In this document: positions 32,110 through 40,975 of the stretch, in pieces | How the letters are laid out: every line of letters starts with the position of its first letter | Position numbering within the stretch: position 1 is the stretch's first letter | Assembly (NCBI GenBank): GCA_965261945.1 | Contig: CBDHEF010000002.1 | Coordinates: 2,604,001-2,668,000 of the forward strand | DNA: 64,000 bases | Source of the DNA: VXOI01 sp965261945 | GTDB lineage: Bacteria; Chloroflexota; Dehalococcoidia; Lucifugimonadales; UBA3495 | Reading direction: 5' to 3' | Program-made: the position numbers and the translations under genes | The notes under the pieces: generated by a model | What the model was told of the DNA's origin: nothing | Databases searched by the model: none | The model's input: only the letters and a program-made list of their open reading frames with translations

Positions 32110-32334
32110 GGGGGTGCCCTCACCCTAACCCTAACCCTAACCCTCTCCCAGGGGGAGAGGGGATGTAGTAACTATCTCAAAGCCGACCGCACCAACAAAC
32201 TGACGTTCCCGCCTAATCCTCATTGCGCCCATTGCGTCCCCCAAGCCCTACACGTGACTCCCGCCCCTTGCCTAACCCCCAAATCCTGTGCATCCCGCGC
32301 ACCCATGTAAAAGTAAAAACCCCGGAACCCCCCG
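32110..32334. repeat. intergenic palindrome with telomere-like CCCTAA tract
   Basis: A CACCCTAACCCTAACCCTAA tract (32122-32141) runs into CCTCTCCCAGGGGGAGAGGGG, a member of the dispersed palindrome family. The rest, to 32334, holds no recognised feature. It separates the SecA-like gene from the transglutaminase-like gene. Confidence 0.7.
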
Positions 32335-33714
32335 TCAATTCCGCAGCCTGATTATGACCAGACCGGCATCGTGGCCGGGGCCGTCGCACTGGTCGAGGCG
32401 GCGCAGCAGGTGGTCGCGGGCCAGCAGGATGCGGCGGCTGGTCTCCGGTTCCGCTTCCTCGAAGGCTCGGCCTTGGGGCGAGTCCAGCGTCCATTCCCCG
32501 GTTATGGAGCATTGAAGCTGTCCCCGGCGGCAGATTTCGAGGAAGTCCTGGCGGTCACGCCGGAACTCCCGCTCGCTGCGGTAGGAGATGGGCGCGACGT
32601 AGAAGTCGGCGGACAGGTACAGGCCCAGCTCGTTATCGAACACCTGCATCAGGTCCGAGAAGGGAATCCAGCCCTCCAGCGCGAAGAACAGGTTTTCCGG
32701 GATGTCCTGCGGCGCTTGGTGGTAGAAAAAACTCTCCTCGGACTCGACCATCTTCACCGCCACCGGCTGCTTGCCGTTGCAGCGCAGCAGGCGGTCGGCG
32801 TCGGCGTCTCGCAGGAACAGGAAGGGGACGTTGCCGTTGGTGGCGTCCACAAGCGCCGGCGCGCCGTCCACCCGGTAGACCAGGGCGGTATGCTGCCAGT
32901 AGCGCATATAGCGCCTGGCAAATGTGAAATCGAAGGTGACCAACAGGCCCCGCAGCTTTTCCACCGGCAGCGGCCCGTCGGCGTCCTGCCCGGCGATGAG
33001 ATACTCCGATTCGAGGCCGTAGTGGTCGGTCAGGAACTTGAGGGCCTGCACCTTCTCCGAGCAGATGGCCCCGCCGCCGTCCAGTATGTTGTCCACGGTT
33101 TCGTCGCCCGACTTGTAGACCAGCTTGCGGCCAATGAAGCGGGAGTAGTTCTCGAACTGGCTGCGCCAGATGCGCCGGGCCAGCGACTTCAGAAATTTCA
33201 GCTTCTGCTCCGTGGAGCGCAGTTCGAGGACGCCATCGGCCTCCGGCTCGCCGTAGTCGGCGGCGAGGGTGTCGCGGACGAAGCCGGCGTATCGCTCCGG
33301 CGCGCGCCGCCACTTGCGGGCGTGGAAGCCGGTCCAGTTGCGGTCGTATTCGCAGGCAATGCGGTCAATGCCGATGTCCAGCAACGAAATTTCCTGCCCC
33401 GCCGCCTGCGCCCGGTGAACAGCAGGCGCGTCGCCCAGTCCGATGGGGCGTCCGCTGTCGGTGAAGGCCACGCCCGCGAACATATCCATCAGCCGCCCGC
33501 CGTCGTCGCTGGCGTACACCAGGTCCTGAATGGCGTAGAGCGCATCGGCGGACGAGGGGGTTATCCGCGACTCCCGGAGCAGTTGGGCTATCGGGACCTG
33601 CTTGAGGTAGCGGTCCAGCAGCGCGCCCAGCGGCAGGCCGACATCCTCCGGCTCCAGGCGCAGGGAGCACTCGCGGGTGGAGACCGTGTCGTTGATTTGG
33701 AGTATGGGGGGCAT
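32335..33714 (-). CDS. transglutaminase-like cysteine protein, unknown role
   Basis: About 459 residues. The start at 33714 (MPPILQINDTV) is preferred because the upstream codons to 33729 are part of a palindromic repeat. A Cys-His-Asp arrangement typical of the transglutaminase-like/papain fold is visible (numbered from 33729): C223 in GGGAICSEKVQALKFLTDHYGL, H280 in YWQHTALVYRVD and D295 in ALVDATNGN. Flanking N- and C-terminal regions are unrecognised. No signal peptide is seen, so it acts in the cytoplasm. It lies between the NspC-like decarboxylase and the SecA-like ATPase. Transglutaminase-fold proteins act as cross-linkers, proteases or amidases; which applies here is unknown. Confidence 0.7.
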   Translation of the reverse strand: MPPILQINDTVSTRECSLRLEPEDVGLPLGALLDRYLKQVPIAQLLRESRITPSSADALYAIQDLVYASDDGGRLMDMFAGVAFTDSGRPIGLGDAPAVHRAQAAGQEISLLDIGIDRIACEYDRNWTGFHARKWRRAPERYAGFVRDTLAADYGEPEADGVLELRSTEQKLKFLKSLARRIWRSQFENYSRFIGRKLVYKSGDETVDNILDGGGAICSEKVQALKFLTDHYGLESEYLIAGQDADGPLPVEKLRGLLVTFDFTFARRYMRYWQHTALVYRVDGAPALVDATNGNVPFLFLRDADADRLLRCNGKQPVAVKMVESEESFFYHQAPQDIPENLFFALEGWIPFSDLMQVFDNELGLYLSADFYVAPISYRSEREFRRDRQDFLEICRRGQLQCSITGEWTLDSPQGRAFEEAEPETSRRILLARDHLLRRLDQCDGPGHDAGLVIIRLRN

Positions 33715-33804
33715 GGGGGACGCCCTCACCCTGACCCTAAAATTCCCTCTCCCTCTGGGAGAGGGCTAGGGTGAGGGCGCTCCCCTTCGTAGGAGGAGAT
33801 GACT

Positions 33805-35034
33805 TCATTCCACATTACCGAGACCCCAGCGGGCGGCATAGTCCGCATAGGACGGGCTGCTCTGGAGGGTCAACTCGCCATTCGTGTCCAGGGCGTAGAC
33901 TGACGGCAGCGCAACGCCGTTGAACGTGCTGGCCTTGGTCAGGGTGTAGGAGCCGGAGTTGCTGAACACCACTCTGTCGCCCACGCTCAGCCGTTCCGGG
34001 AAGCGGTAGGAACCGAACAGGTCCCCGGCCAGGCAGGTGCAGCCAGCCAGCAGGTACTCGTGGGGCGCGTCATCGCTCGCCCCATCCGCCCCGGCTTCAA
34101 TCGAGCCAACCACGTCGGGCCGGAAGCCGTACTCGAACACCTCCGGCATGTGGTTCACCGAGGCATCCAGCACCGCCACCGATGCGCCGCCGCTCTGGAA
34201 AAGATCAAGCACCGTGGCGACGAAGAACCCGGCGGCCCGGATGAGGCCCGATCCCGGCTCCAGGAATACCTGCACGTCGAACTCGGCGCGGAGGGAATCC
34301 ACGGCCCGGCAGAGTTCGTTAAAGTTGAGGCACGGCTCCCCGTCCTCCTCGAACAGGTAGCCGCCGCCGAGGTTGACCCACTCCACCCGCCGCAACAGGC
34401 CGGGAATGCAGTCCCGCAGCCGCTCCACCGTGGCCCGCAGTTCGTCGAAGTCAGGCGAATCGCAGTTGGAATGGAACAGCAGGCCGCGAACACCGTCCAG
34501 CCGGGCCGGTTCGTCCCGCAGCGCGGCGGCGAGATTGTCCAGCGGCACTCCCAGCTTGGACTGCGGGCGGCAGGGGTCATAGCGGCAGTCGTCGGCAAAG
34601 GAAAGCTGCGGATTCACCCGCAGCCCGCAGTTGGCCCGTCCCCGTAGCCGCCCGGAGTGCGTCCCCCATTGGCCCAGAGAATTGAAGGACACGTAATCGC
34701 ACAGCGAGCCGATTTCGCCTAGTTCGTCGCCGCGAAACCCCGGCGTGGTGATATGCACCGTTCCCTCGTTGCCGGTGACGCTGCGGGCCAGCCTCGCCTC
34801 GTACAGCGAACTCACCGAGAAGCCGTCGAGCCGCGGCGCCATTATCCGCAGCGCGGGGGCGAAGGAGAAGGACTTGATGGCGAAAAGCAGCGAGAGCCGC
34901 CCGTCACTTCTCAGAGGCGTGGCGTAGTCGAGGAGGCGATGGATGGCCCGCTCGTCATACACGAATGCCGGGGTGCATATCGCGTCGAATCCGTCGGGGA
35001 AGGAGGCGGCGCAGTCCAGGCTGGCGGTTTTCAT
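33805..35034 (-). CDS. PLP-dependent decarboxylase, carboxynorspermidine decarboxylase-like
   Basis: A 409-residue fold-type III PLP enzyme. CTPAFVYDERAIHRLL, then K54 in LLFAIKSFSFAP (the PLP lysine), DGFSVSSLYEARLA, LLFHSNCDS, EWVNLGGGYLF and FLEPGSGLIRAAGFFVATVLDL are visible. VLDASVNHMPEVFEYGFRPDV and the active-site Cys of YLLAGCTCLAGDLFGSYRF match NspC, which makes spermidine or norspermidine from the carboxy precursor. The partner carboxyspermidine dehydrogenase is not in the window. It is preceded by a cupin gene and followed by a transglutaminase-like gene on the same strand. A different carboxy-amine substrate is possible in this setting. Confidence 0.85.
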   Translation of the reverse strand: MKTASLDCAASFPDGFDAICTPAFVYDERAIHRLLDYATPLRSDGRLSLLFAIKSFSFAPALRIMAPRLDGFSVSSLYEARLARSVTGNEGTVHITTPGFRGDELGEIGSLCDYVSFNSLGQWGTHSGRLRGRANCGLRVNPQLSFADDCRYDPCRPQSKLGVPLDNLAAALRDEPARLDGVRGLLFHSNCDSPDFDELRATVERLRDCIPGLLRRVEWVNLGGGYLFEEDGEPCLNFNELCRAVDSLRAEFDVQVFLEPGSGLIRAAGFFVATVLDLFQSGGASVAVLDASVNHMPEVFEYGFRPDVVGSIEAGADGASDDAPHEYLLAGCTCLAGDLFGSYRFPERLSVGDRVVFSNSGSYTLTKASTFNGVALPSVYALDTNGELTLQSSPSYADYAARWGLGNVE

Positions 35035-35072
35035 TGGGCGATTCTAGCACAGTGGGCAGGGGCGCTCACCGC

Positions 35073-35516
35073 TTACACCGTCGGGGCGCCCAGGCCGCCG
35101 GTTTCAGCCGCGACCGCCTCGTCCTCGCCGGGCCAGGGCGGAGTGGTGTGGCACAGAAAGCGTAACGGGGCGCCGGAGGCAGCGGCGAACTGGAAGCGCC
35201 AGCCGACGGGGATGACCAGCGCGTCGCCGGGCGACACGGCCTGGGACGGGACGGATGCGGCGTCTGCATTGGCATTAGGGCCGGGCGGCGGGCAGCGCCA
35301 GACCTGTCCCTCGCCCTCCAGAACGTACCAGATTTCCTCCACGGTGCGGTGGTAGACGGGGCGGGAGACCTGCCCCGCCGGGAGGGTCACCTCCACCAGG
35401 CTGCTGCGGGTGGCGGCGTGGCGGGCGTCAGCCAGCAGGCGGATTTCCGAGCCGTCGGGCGCGGTGGCGTCGGGCTGGGCGGCGCGACGGTTGGGGGGAA
35501 GTGTGTTCGGGTTCAT
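35073..35516 (-). CDS. cupin-domain protein
   Basis: A 147-residue single-domain cupin. VEVTLPAGQVSRPVYHRTVEEIWYVLEGEGQVW is cupin motif 1 with metal-ligand candidates H and E, and SPGDALVIPVGWRFQFAAASGAPLRFLCHTTPPW is motif 2. Between them is a short Pro/Ala insertion. It is the first gene of the minus-strand cluster leading to the SecA-like ATPase, 38 bases before the NspC-like gene. Function could be enzymatic or ligand-binding. Confidence 0.83.
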   Translation of the reverse strand: MNPNTLPPNRRAAQPDATAPDGSEIRLLADARHAATRSSLVEVTLPAGQVSRPVYHRTVEEIWYVLEGEGQVWRCPPPGPNANADAASVPSQAVSPGDALVIPVGWRFQFAAASGAPLRFLCHTTPPWPGEDEAVAAETGGLGAPTV

Positions 35517-35635
35517 GTGTTCGGGTTCAATGGTGGCGGTTCTTGCGTCATTGCTGCTGCCTGCTGCATCCGTTTCGCACGGCAGGCAAATATCCGGGAA
35601 AGTATGGCTACTCTCCGATTATCCTGGCACAGGGA

Positions 35636-36640
35636 TCATCGGGGCGGCTCGACTTCGATAATCACCGCTTCCAGCGGGATGTCCAGGGCGGTCAGACGTT
35701 CTTCTATTGCCTGTCGGGTTGCGGGCACGTCGGCGTCTTCGCGTATAAGGAACCGGAGACGGTTGAATCGAGGATCGGTTTTCGCCGACCGCAGGGTTGT
35801 CCCTTTTCCTGTTCCCAGCTTCAGTGCCGCTTTCTGGTGTTGCCCGATGTCCTCGACGAACTTCCCCAGCCAGTCCTCAAGCTGATTGAAGGTGAACTGT
35901 CCCTGGAGGGAGTGAACCTTTAAATCTCTGCGGTAGGGCAACTGATACTTCATCGCTTCCTCAGCGGCTTCCTGGGAAGGATGAAGAAGATAGACGTAGA
36001 CGTTGGTATCGTCGACAGAGGGATCGATGTGATAGTACCCGCCGAAACCGGCCGGATGGGGCGGCCAGCATTCCTCCAGTTTGTTGACGCCCATAATCGC
36101 GGGATAGGCTCGTTCTTGAGCCCGGAAATCAACCATTTGCCTGGGGATGTTCAAAGCGCTGAGTCGGTTTTGCATGGCCTCTCGGATTACCGGTATGTAT
36201 TCTTCGCAGGCGACTCCATAGGTTATCCCGCTCTCGGTAATCCCTTGCGTTGTTACAGGAGACCAGCCCCGAGCCGGAACAGGAACCAGCGGCTCCCAGT
36301 TGGAGCGGTCCGCAGAGATTCTTTGACTCCATTCTCTTATCTGGGATAACGGCGGAAGGCCGGGAAGGGGGTGAATTTCTCGAACCTCCGCCAGCCGTTC
36401 CGGCGCGACTACCTGTGCCGCCAGGGTCTCGGCTTTTTCCTGAGAGGGATTTTCCATGCGGATGTACAGCACTCCGGCATCCGTCGGAGCGAAGAAATAC
36501 CCCCCATATCCCGCCAGAGGAAAAGGATCGGGAGTTGGAGTTACCGGTGGAGTGGGGGCGGGAGTTGGGGTTGACCCGCAAGCGGCTATCGCAATCGCCA
36601 TCCCCATGCCGAGACACAGCTTTGCAAGCAAGGTCGCCAT
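35636..36640 (-). CDS. lipoprotein resembling the propeptide of the neighbouring protease
   Basis: A 334-residue lipoprotein (lipobox AIAAC) with a Thr/Pro linker and two tandem domains. Each domain has a G-[YF]-G-G-Y-[YF] start (AGYGGYFFAPTDAGVLYIRMENPSQ and AGFGGYYHIDPSVDDTNVYVYLLHPSQ), a central (Q/P)L..W segment (GQFTFNQLEDW), and an end like RLTALDIPLEAVIIEVEP. The same three elements occur in the propeptide of the paired trypsin-like proteases (FGGMYLSKDNSILNVYVLAG ... QYSMAQLYGW ... LLALGIPLKAVKI). It follows a frameshifted protease gene by 39 bases. An inhibitor or chaperone role is an inference. The second paralogue is at 44449-45357. Confidence 0.7.
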   Translation of the reverse strand: MATLLAKLCLGMGMAIAIAACGSTPTPAPTPPVTPTPDPFPLAGYGGYFFAPTDAGVLYIRMENPSQEKAETLAAQVVAPERLAEVREIHPLPGLPPLSQIREWSQRISADRSNWEPLVPVPARGWSPVTTQGITESGITYGVACEEYIPVIREAMQNRLSALNIPRQMVDFRAQERAYPAIMGVNKLEECWPPHPAGFGGYYHIDPSVDDTNVYVYLLHPSQEAAEEAMKYQLPYRRDLKVHSLQGQFTFNQLEDWLGKFVEDIGQHQKAALKLGTGKGTTLRSAKTDPRFNRLRFLIREDADVPATRQAIEERLTALDIPLEAVIIEVEPPR

Positions 36641-36679
36641 CTGCTTAACCGGACAAGCCTAACTAGTAAGCCACCAGAT

Positions 36680-37950
36680 TCAGCAGTCCAGGGACGGGTG
36701 GCACAGCTTCCAGACGGCGGGGGATCCCATGTCGTGGTAGATGCCTCCGACCGGGCTAAACCAGGTTGATGTAGTGCCTGCGAAGCTAATGCCGCCAAGC
36801 TTAACGTCATTCTGACTGGGAGAGTCAGTGACCAGAAATACTGGCCCCCCACTATCGCCTCCCTGTATTGGAGAGTCCATTTCGTGTTGACAAAGAAATA
36901 CTTTGCCTGAAGAATATACTGCCTGACAGGTTTGGAGAATTCCGCCGCTCGTCCAGTAGGATGTTCCGCCTACCTTATGCACTGTCTGATTTTGGTAATT
37001 TGTTATGGTGCCATCCACGATCCTGAATTCGTAAAGGTGATTCACCGTCCCGGCGCCCATGGCAGTAGGTTTGGCTATGATCCCCCGGTTAGACGAAACT
37101 CCCGGCTTCAGTTTTATAAAAGCGCTATCGGAATATCGGCATTCCTTTCCCTGCGGACATCCCGGAAGATTAGGATTGAAAGGCGGATCTGATATTTCAA
37201 TTCCAACAGCATTCGGGTTAACCGCTGAACTGGGCTGGTAGAACAATGTGTCATCGACTTCCCCAAGGTTATCTGTGCAATGACTTGCGGTGATGAACCC
37301 ATTCACTTCTGCCCGTTGCGCATTGAACCCTAAAGTGCAGATATAGTTTGGAAGACCTGCCAATCTGATAACCGCCTTCCAGGAAACCACCTTCCGCCCG
37401 GTCTCGAAGAGTATGAGTGGCGAAACTCACCGGTTCTCTTTCCCGAAATATTATTGCCTTCCGCGGAATGGCCAGTGCCACTAGCGAATTCTGGATTTCG
37501 CTAGCCAACTCCATATTTTCTATGCCGATTTCAATCCGGTTCTTTCCTTCATTGAGGTCAGTTGTGATAACACCGGAAAAGCTCCAGACCTCATCTAGCA
37601 TCAGCTTGTACCAGCCGTAGAGTTGCCTCATGCTGTACTGTGCCGGAACCAGCCGCAACTCACGACGAGAAGCCATGTCGTCTTTCAGGACGGCCTCAAT
37701 GGCCTGCTTCACTTCCTCGTGGCCCAGCACGCTCTCCTGGCCGGCCAGGACGTAGACGTTGAGGACGGTGTTGTCCTTGGAGAGGTACATCCCGCCGAAT
37801 TCGGGAATCCGCAGGCTGATGTCCAGCAGCAGGTCGTCGTGGCTCTTGTAGACGTCCGCATCGGACCGCCAGCACGGCGCCAACCGGAATGAGCAACAGC
37901 AGAAAGCCCAGTAGCAGTAACCGGGGAATCCGGCGCAACAGCTTCATCAA
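36680..37950 (-). pseudogene. trypsin-like serine protease, frameshifted twice
   Basis: A damaged paralogue of the intact protease at 45347-46732. The signal peptide MMKLLRRIPRLLLLGFLLLLIPVGAVLA is in one frame (from 37950). A deletion shifts to a second frame (from about 37870) encoding the propeptide, VYKSHDDLLLDISLRIPEFGGMYLS... A third frame (from about 37385) carries the catalytic domain: GFITASHCTDNLG (His), CRYSDSAFIKL (Asp) and GGDSGGPVFLV (Ser). All triad residues are still present, so loss is recent or the shifts are assembly errors. Confidence 0.82.
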
Positions 37951-38006
37951 AACTTCTCAACGATTGAGTAGGGGTGGTTCGCTAACCGCCCCTACGTTTT
38001 CCGGGG

Positions 38007-38780
38007 CTACGAGGCGGCCGGTTTGCGGCCCTTGCGGTCGAGGAAGTCGCGGAAGCCTTCCTCGACGGTCAGGCCCCGGAAGCGGCCCTGCCGGCCCTCG
38101 ATCTCGGCCCGGAACTGCTGCTCCAGCGAGTTGCCGGTGTGCTCGATGAGGAGCTGTTTGATGTTGTTGACGCCTTCGGGCCGGTTCTTGGCGATGCCTG
38201 CCGCGACCTCGAGGGTCTTGTCCATCAGTTGCTCCGACGGCGCCAGGTGGTTGAGCAGACCGATGTGGTAGGCCTCGTCGGCGAACACCTCGCGCCCGCT
38301 GTACAGCAGCTCCTTGGCCTTGCCCCAGCCGACCAGCGTCGGCAGGCTCCAGGTCGCGTTGAGCTGGCCGTAGTTGACCGCCAGGAAGCGGAAGCTGCTC
38401 TTTTCGCAGCCGATGAGGAAATCGAGGCTGGTGGCCATGACGGTGCCGCCGCCGTAGCACAGGCCGTTGATGGCGCCGATGACGGGCTTGGTGCAGGTGG
38501 CCATGCGCCAGGTGTAATTGGCCCGCTCAGCGGCCGCCTCGTCGCGCTGCTCCTGGGTGAACTCCCGGTTTTCGTGGATATCGGCCCCGGCGGAGAAGGC
38601 CCGCTCGCCGGCCCCGGTGATGATGACCGCGCCGATGCCGTCGTCGGCTTCCGCCTGGGTGAGAAACTCGTCCACCTCGCGCGCCAGCTTCAGGCTGAGG
38701 GCGTTCAGCACCTCGGGCCGGTTCAGGGTGAGGATGGCAACCCGGTCCACCTGATCGGTGGAGATAAACTCAAAGGCCAT
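38007..38780 (-). CDS. enoyl-CoA hydratase/isomerase family protein
   Basis: A 257-residue crotonase-fold enzyme acting on acyl-CoA thioesters, e.g. in beta-oxidation. The oxyanion-hole motifs are AFSAGADIHENREF and IGAINGLCYGGGTVMATSLDFLIGCEKSSFRF. The catalytic-Glu positions seen in hydratases (A-x-x-x-G-x-P-E) are replaced around VNYGQLNATWSLPTLVGWGKAKELLYSGREV. This suggests a hydratase-like variant such as an isomerase or thioester hydrolase. It is monocistronic on the minus strand. Confidence 0.88.
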   Translation of the reverse strand: MAFEFISTDQVDRVAILTLNRPEVLNALSLKLAREVDEFLTQAEADDGIGAVIITGAGERAFSAGADIHENREFTQEQRDEAAAERANYTWRMATCTKPVIGAINGLCYGGGTVMATSLDFLIGCEKSSFRFLAVNYGQLNATWSLPTLVGWGKAKELLYSGREVFADEAYHIGLLNHLAPSEQLMDKTLEVAAGIAKNRPEGVNNIKQLLIEHTGNSLEQQFRAEIEGRQGRFRGLTVEEGFRDFLDRKGRKPAAS

Positions 38781-38931
38781 ATCAGCGAAGACTCCTTTGC
38801 CGCCCGCCTGTCGGGGAGCGGCGTGATTTGCTCACTTTCATCGTCGGGATGTTGCGAGGAAACAACGTATAACTAAAGCACAATGGCCAGCGCAATGCAA
38901 ACGCCGACCGCAGAACGGAGTGGCCGCTTCG

Positions 38932-39449
38932 TCACTCCCTGTGCCGCCGGAACAGGACATGTATGGCGAAGGAGCGGCGGTCAGCGCTGGGGGCGCTCTC
39001 GAGGGCGTCCATTGCTGCTTCGGCTTCGTCAATCAATTGAAGTACCGTGTCCCTCGAGAAGGTCGCTTCGGGGGCATAATCGGCTCTTTGCCGTTGCCCC
39101 TGCATAAGAGACGAACAGTCGGCCAAAGTATTGAATTTCCAGAGGAAACAGGCGCATGGCAGACTGATTGTCGCACTGGTTTTTGGCGTGTCCATGTTCC
39201 AGCGCCCGGTGAGTTTGCTGCCACGCAGGCTCGTTCCGGCGCACGGACACTTCCGGCAAGCCGGTCGGCGCAGCATTGAGCCAGAGCGTGAAACAGGGCG
39301 TAATAAGCTGCGCTAACGGCGCGGCGCAGTTCGGCTTGCCTGAGTCGGCCCCGGTTTCCGCCAACCTCCCCGGAAGCCAGTTGCCGAGCGATTCGAATCA
39401 AGTCGCGAGGATTCACGGGATTTGCTCCCGGTAGACCTTTTCCACTCAT
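38932..39449 (-). pseudogene. HEPN-like protein, frame broken
   Basis: Read across three frames, the minus strand encodes NPRDLIRIARQLASGE, then RQAELRRAVSAAYYALFHALAQCCADRL, HRALEHGHAKNQC, FPLEIQYFGRLFVS, and finally RQRADYAPEATFSRDTVLQLIDEAEAAMDAL. This is the pattern of HEPN-fold proteins often paired with nucleotidyltransferase-type antitoxins or found as RNases; the AAYYALFH segment and the RxxxxH-like region are typical. At least two frameshifts (about 39250-39290 and 39110) break it. It may be real decay or sequencing error. It partly overlaps the end of the upstream hypothetical gene. Confidence 0.6.
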
Positions 39450-39756
39450 GTCTTGGAATAAATGAGTGGCCGGGCGTATGGGGCAATTCACCCTCAGGCA
39501 GGCAGTCGAGCAAGCGGGTCTCTATGCCAATGGTCCACTTGGGATCCAGCTTCTTCTGGTTGCCGTCGAATATGATGTAGATGTGCAGGAATTCGTCGCC
39601 ATAGTGGTCCAGTTCCGGGTTGACGATTATGGGGTCGAAGACGAACTCGCCCTTAAATCGCCCTTCCAGGTCCTTCCTGACGAAGTCCTCCACTCTTTCG
39701 ATGACTTCCTGCGGTGTCGTGGGTCTCTTGCCGAAGTATGTGAACGACTCGTGCAT
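39313..39756 (-). CDS. small hypothetical protein upstream of the HEPN-like gene
   Basis: Up to 147 residues from the ATG at 39756 (MHESFTYFGKRPTTPQEVIERVEDFVRKDLEGRFKGEFVFDPIIVNPELDHYGDEFLHIYIIFDGNQ). The first ~110 residues look like a compact folded domain; the Ser/Arg-rich remainder overlaps the HEPN-like frame and may be read past a lost stop or shift. Pairing of a small acidic domain protein with a HEPN-like protein is common in two-gene toxin-antitoxin-like units. I do not recognise the family. Confidence 0.55.
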   Translation of the reverse strand: MHESFTYFGKRPTTPQEVIERVEDFVRKDLEGRFKGEFVFDPIIVNPELDHYGDEFLHIYIIFDGNQKKLDPKWTIGIETRLLDCLPEGELPHTPGHSFIPRHEWKRSTGSKSRESSRLDSNRSATGFRGGWRKPGPTQASRTAPRR

Positions 39757-39950
39757 CTGCGGCCTCCCGCACTGTGGCGCTCCGGCGCGGCCTGTGATTG
39801 CCGCGTTCCGATTTAACAATTGACGATAACAGAATAAAGCCTACCAAGATTGCAGGTACAATGTATAGGTTGAATGCAGGAGAGATGGAAGAACCCATGC
39901 CTACCAGGAATTCAGACAAGAATTCAGCCAGGAATGAGGGAGGCACACCC

Positions 39951-40844
39951 ATGCAGCAGCGCGACTTTGTCGGCTACGGCGCCAACCCGCCGCAGTTCCG
40001 CTGGCCCAACGACGCGCGCATCGCCGTCTCGGTGGTCGTCAACTACGAGGAGGGCTCCGAGTACTCGACACTGGACGGCGACCCGGCAGGCGAGACATCC
40101 GGCGAGTCGCCATCGCCCCTCGGAGCGGGGGAGCGCGACCTGGCCAACGAGTCCTTCTTCGAGTACGGCAGCCGCGTTGGCGTCTGGCGCATCATGGACA
40201 TCCTGGAACGCAACAACGTCAAGGGAACCTTCTACGCCTGCGCCCTGGCCCTGGAGCGCAACCCGGAGGTCGGGCCCGAGGCCATCCGCCGGGGGCACGA
40301 GGTCATGGGCCACGGCAACCGCTGGGAGGAGTACTACCGGATGGACCGCGACGCCGAGCGGGAGGCCATCCGGCAGGCCGTGGAGAGCATCACCCGCATC
40401 TGCGGGGAGCGCCCCCTGGGCTGGTACACGCGCTACGGCCCCAGCGTCAACACCCGCGAGCTGGTGGTCGAGGAAGGCGGCTTCGAGTACGACTGCAACG
40501 CCTACAACGACGACCTGCCCTACTGGACGCAGGCGCATGGCAACCCCTGGCTGGTGGTGCCGTACTCGCTGGAGGTCAACGACTACAAGTACTGGCGCGG
40601 CGACCTGCTGACGCCGGAGCACTTCTTCCAGGTCGCCAAGGCATCCTTCGACCAGCTATACGAGGAGGGAGCCACCCACCCCAAGATGATGTCCGTCGGC
40701 CTGCACTGCCGCATCATCGGCAAGCCGAGCCGGGCCTCGGCGCTGGACCAGTTCCTGAAGTACGCTTCGGAGAAGGAAGGGGTCTGGTTCGCCCGCCGCC
40801 TCGACATCGCCCGCTGGTGGAAGGAGCACTACCCGCCGGCGTAG
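39951..40844 (+). CDS. polysaccharide deacetylase-family hydrolase (PuuE-like)
   Basis: A 297-residue NodB-fold amidohydrolase of the PuuE allantoinase/peptidoglycan-deacetylase-like group. FEYGSRVGVWRIMDILERNNVKGTFYACALALERNPE is diagnostic of the PuuE branch, with RRGHEVMGHGNRWEEYYRMD in place of the usual E-[IV]-x-x-H-x-x-x-H. Y(N)AYNDDLPYW and a C-terminal MMSVGLHCRIIGKPSRASALDQFLKYA complete it. GGGAGG lies eight bases before the ATG at 39951; earlier in-frame ATGs lack ribosome sites. Possible substrates are allantoin-like ureides or acylated amides. It is followed by a REP pair. Confidence 0.88.
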   Translation: MQQRDFVGYGANPPQFRWPNDARIAVSVVVNYEEGSEYSTLDGDPAGETSGESPSPLGAGERDLANESFFEYGSRVGVWRIMDILERNNVKGTFYACALALERNPEVGPEAIRRGHEVMGHGNRWEEYYRMDRDAEREAIRQAVESITRICGERPLGWYTRYGPSVNTRELVVEEGGFEYDCNAYNDDLPYWTQAHGNPWLVVPYSLEVNDYKYWRGDLLTPEHFFQVAKASFDQLYEEGATHPKMMSVGLHCRIIGKPSRASALDQFLKYASEKEGVWFARRLDIARWWKEHYPPA

Positions 40845-40876
40845 CAACCCGTGGCACAGCAGTTTGCAACGACTGG

Positions 40877-40975
40877 CACCCGTCATTCCCGCGAAAGCGG
40901 GAATCCAGAGGGCCAACTGCGTACAACACGACCACCGGAAGCCGGGCACTGGATTCCCGCCTTCGCGGGAATGAC
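40877..40975. repeat. ~100-bp REP-pair/MITE-like unit
   Basis: Inverted ends CGTCATTCCCGCGAAAGCGGGAATCCAG-type enclose GGGCCAACTGCGTACAACACGACCACCGGAAGCC-like unique sequence. The same unit, inverted, lies at about 26758-26850, including the centre, showing it moves as a unit. Other ends of the same type are at 8112-8215 and 10818-10912 with different centres. Confidence 0.85.

Noticed and set aside
32116..32141. Eukaryotic telomere contamination (CCCTAA repeats)
   Set aside because: The tract is continuous with a local palindrome family and flanked by bacterial genes on the same strand.
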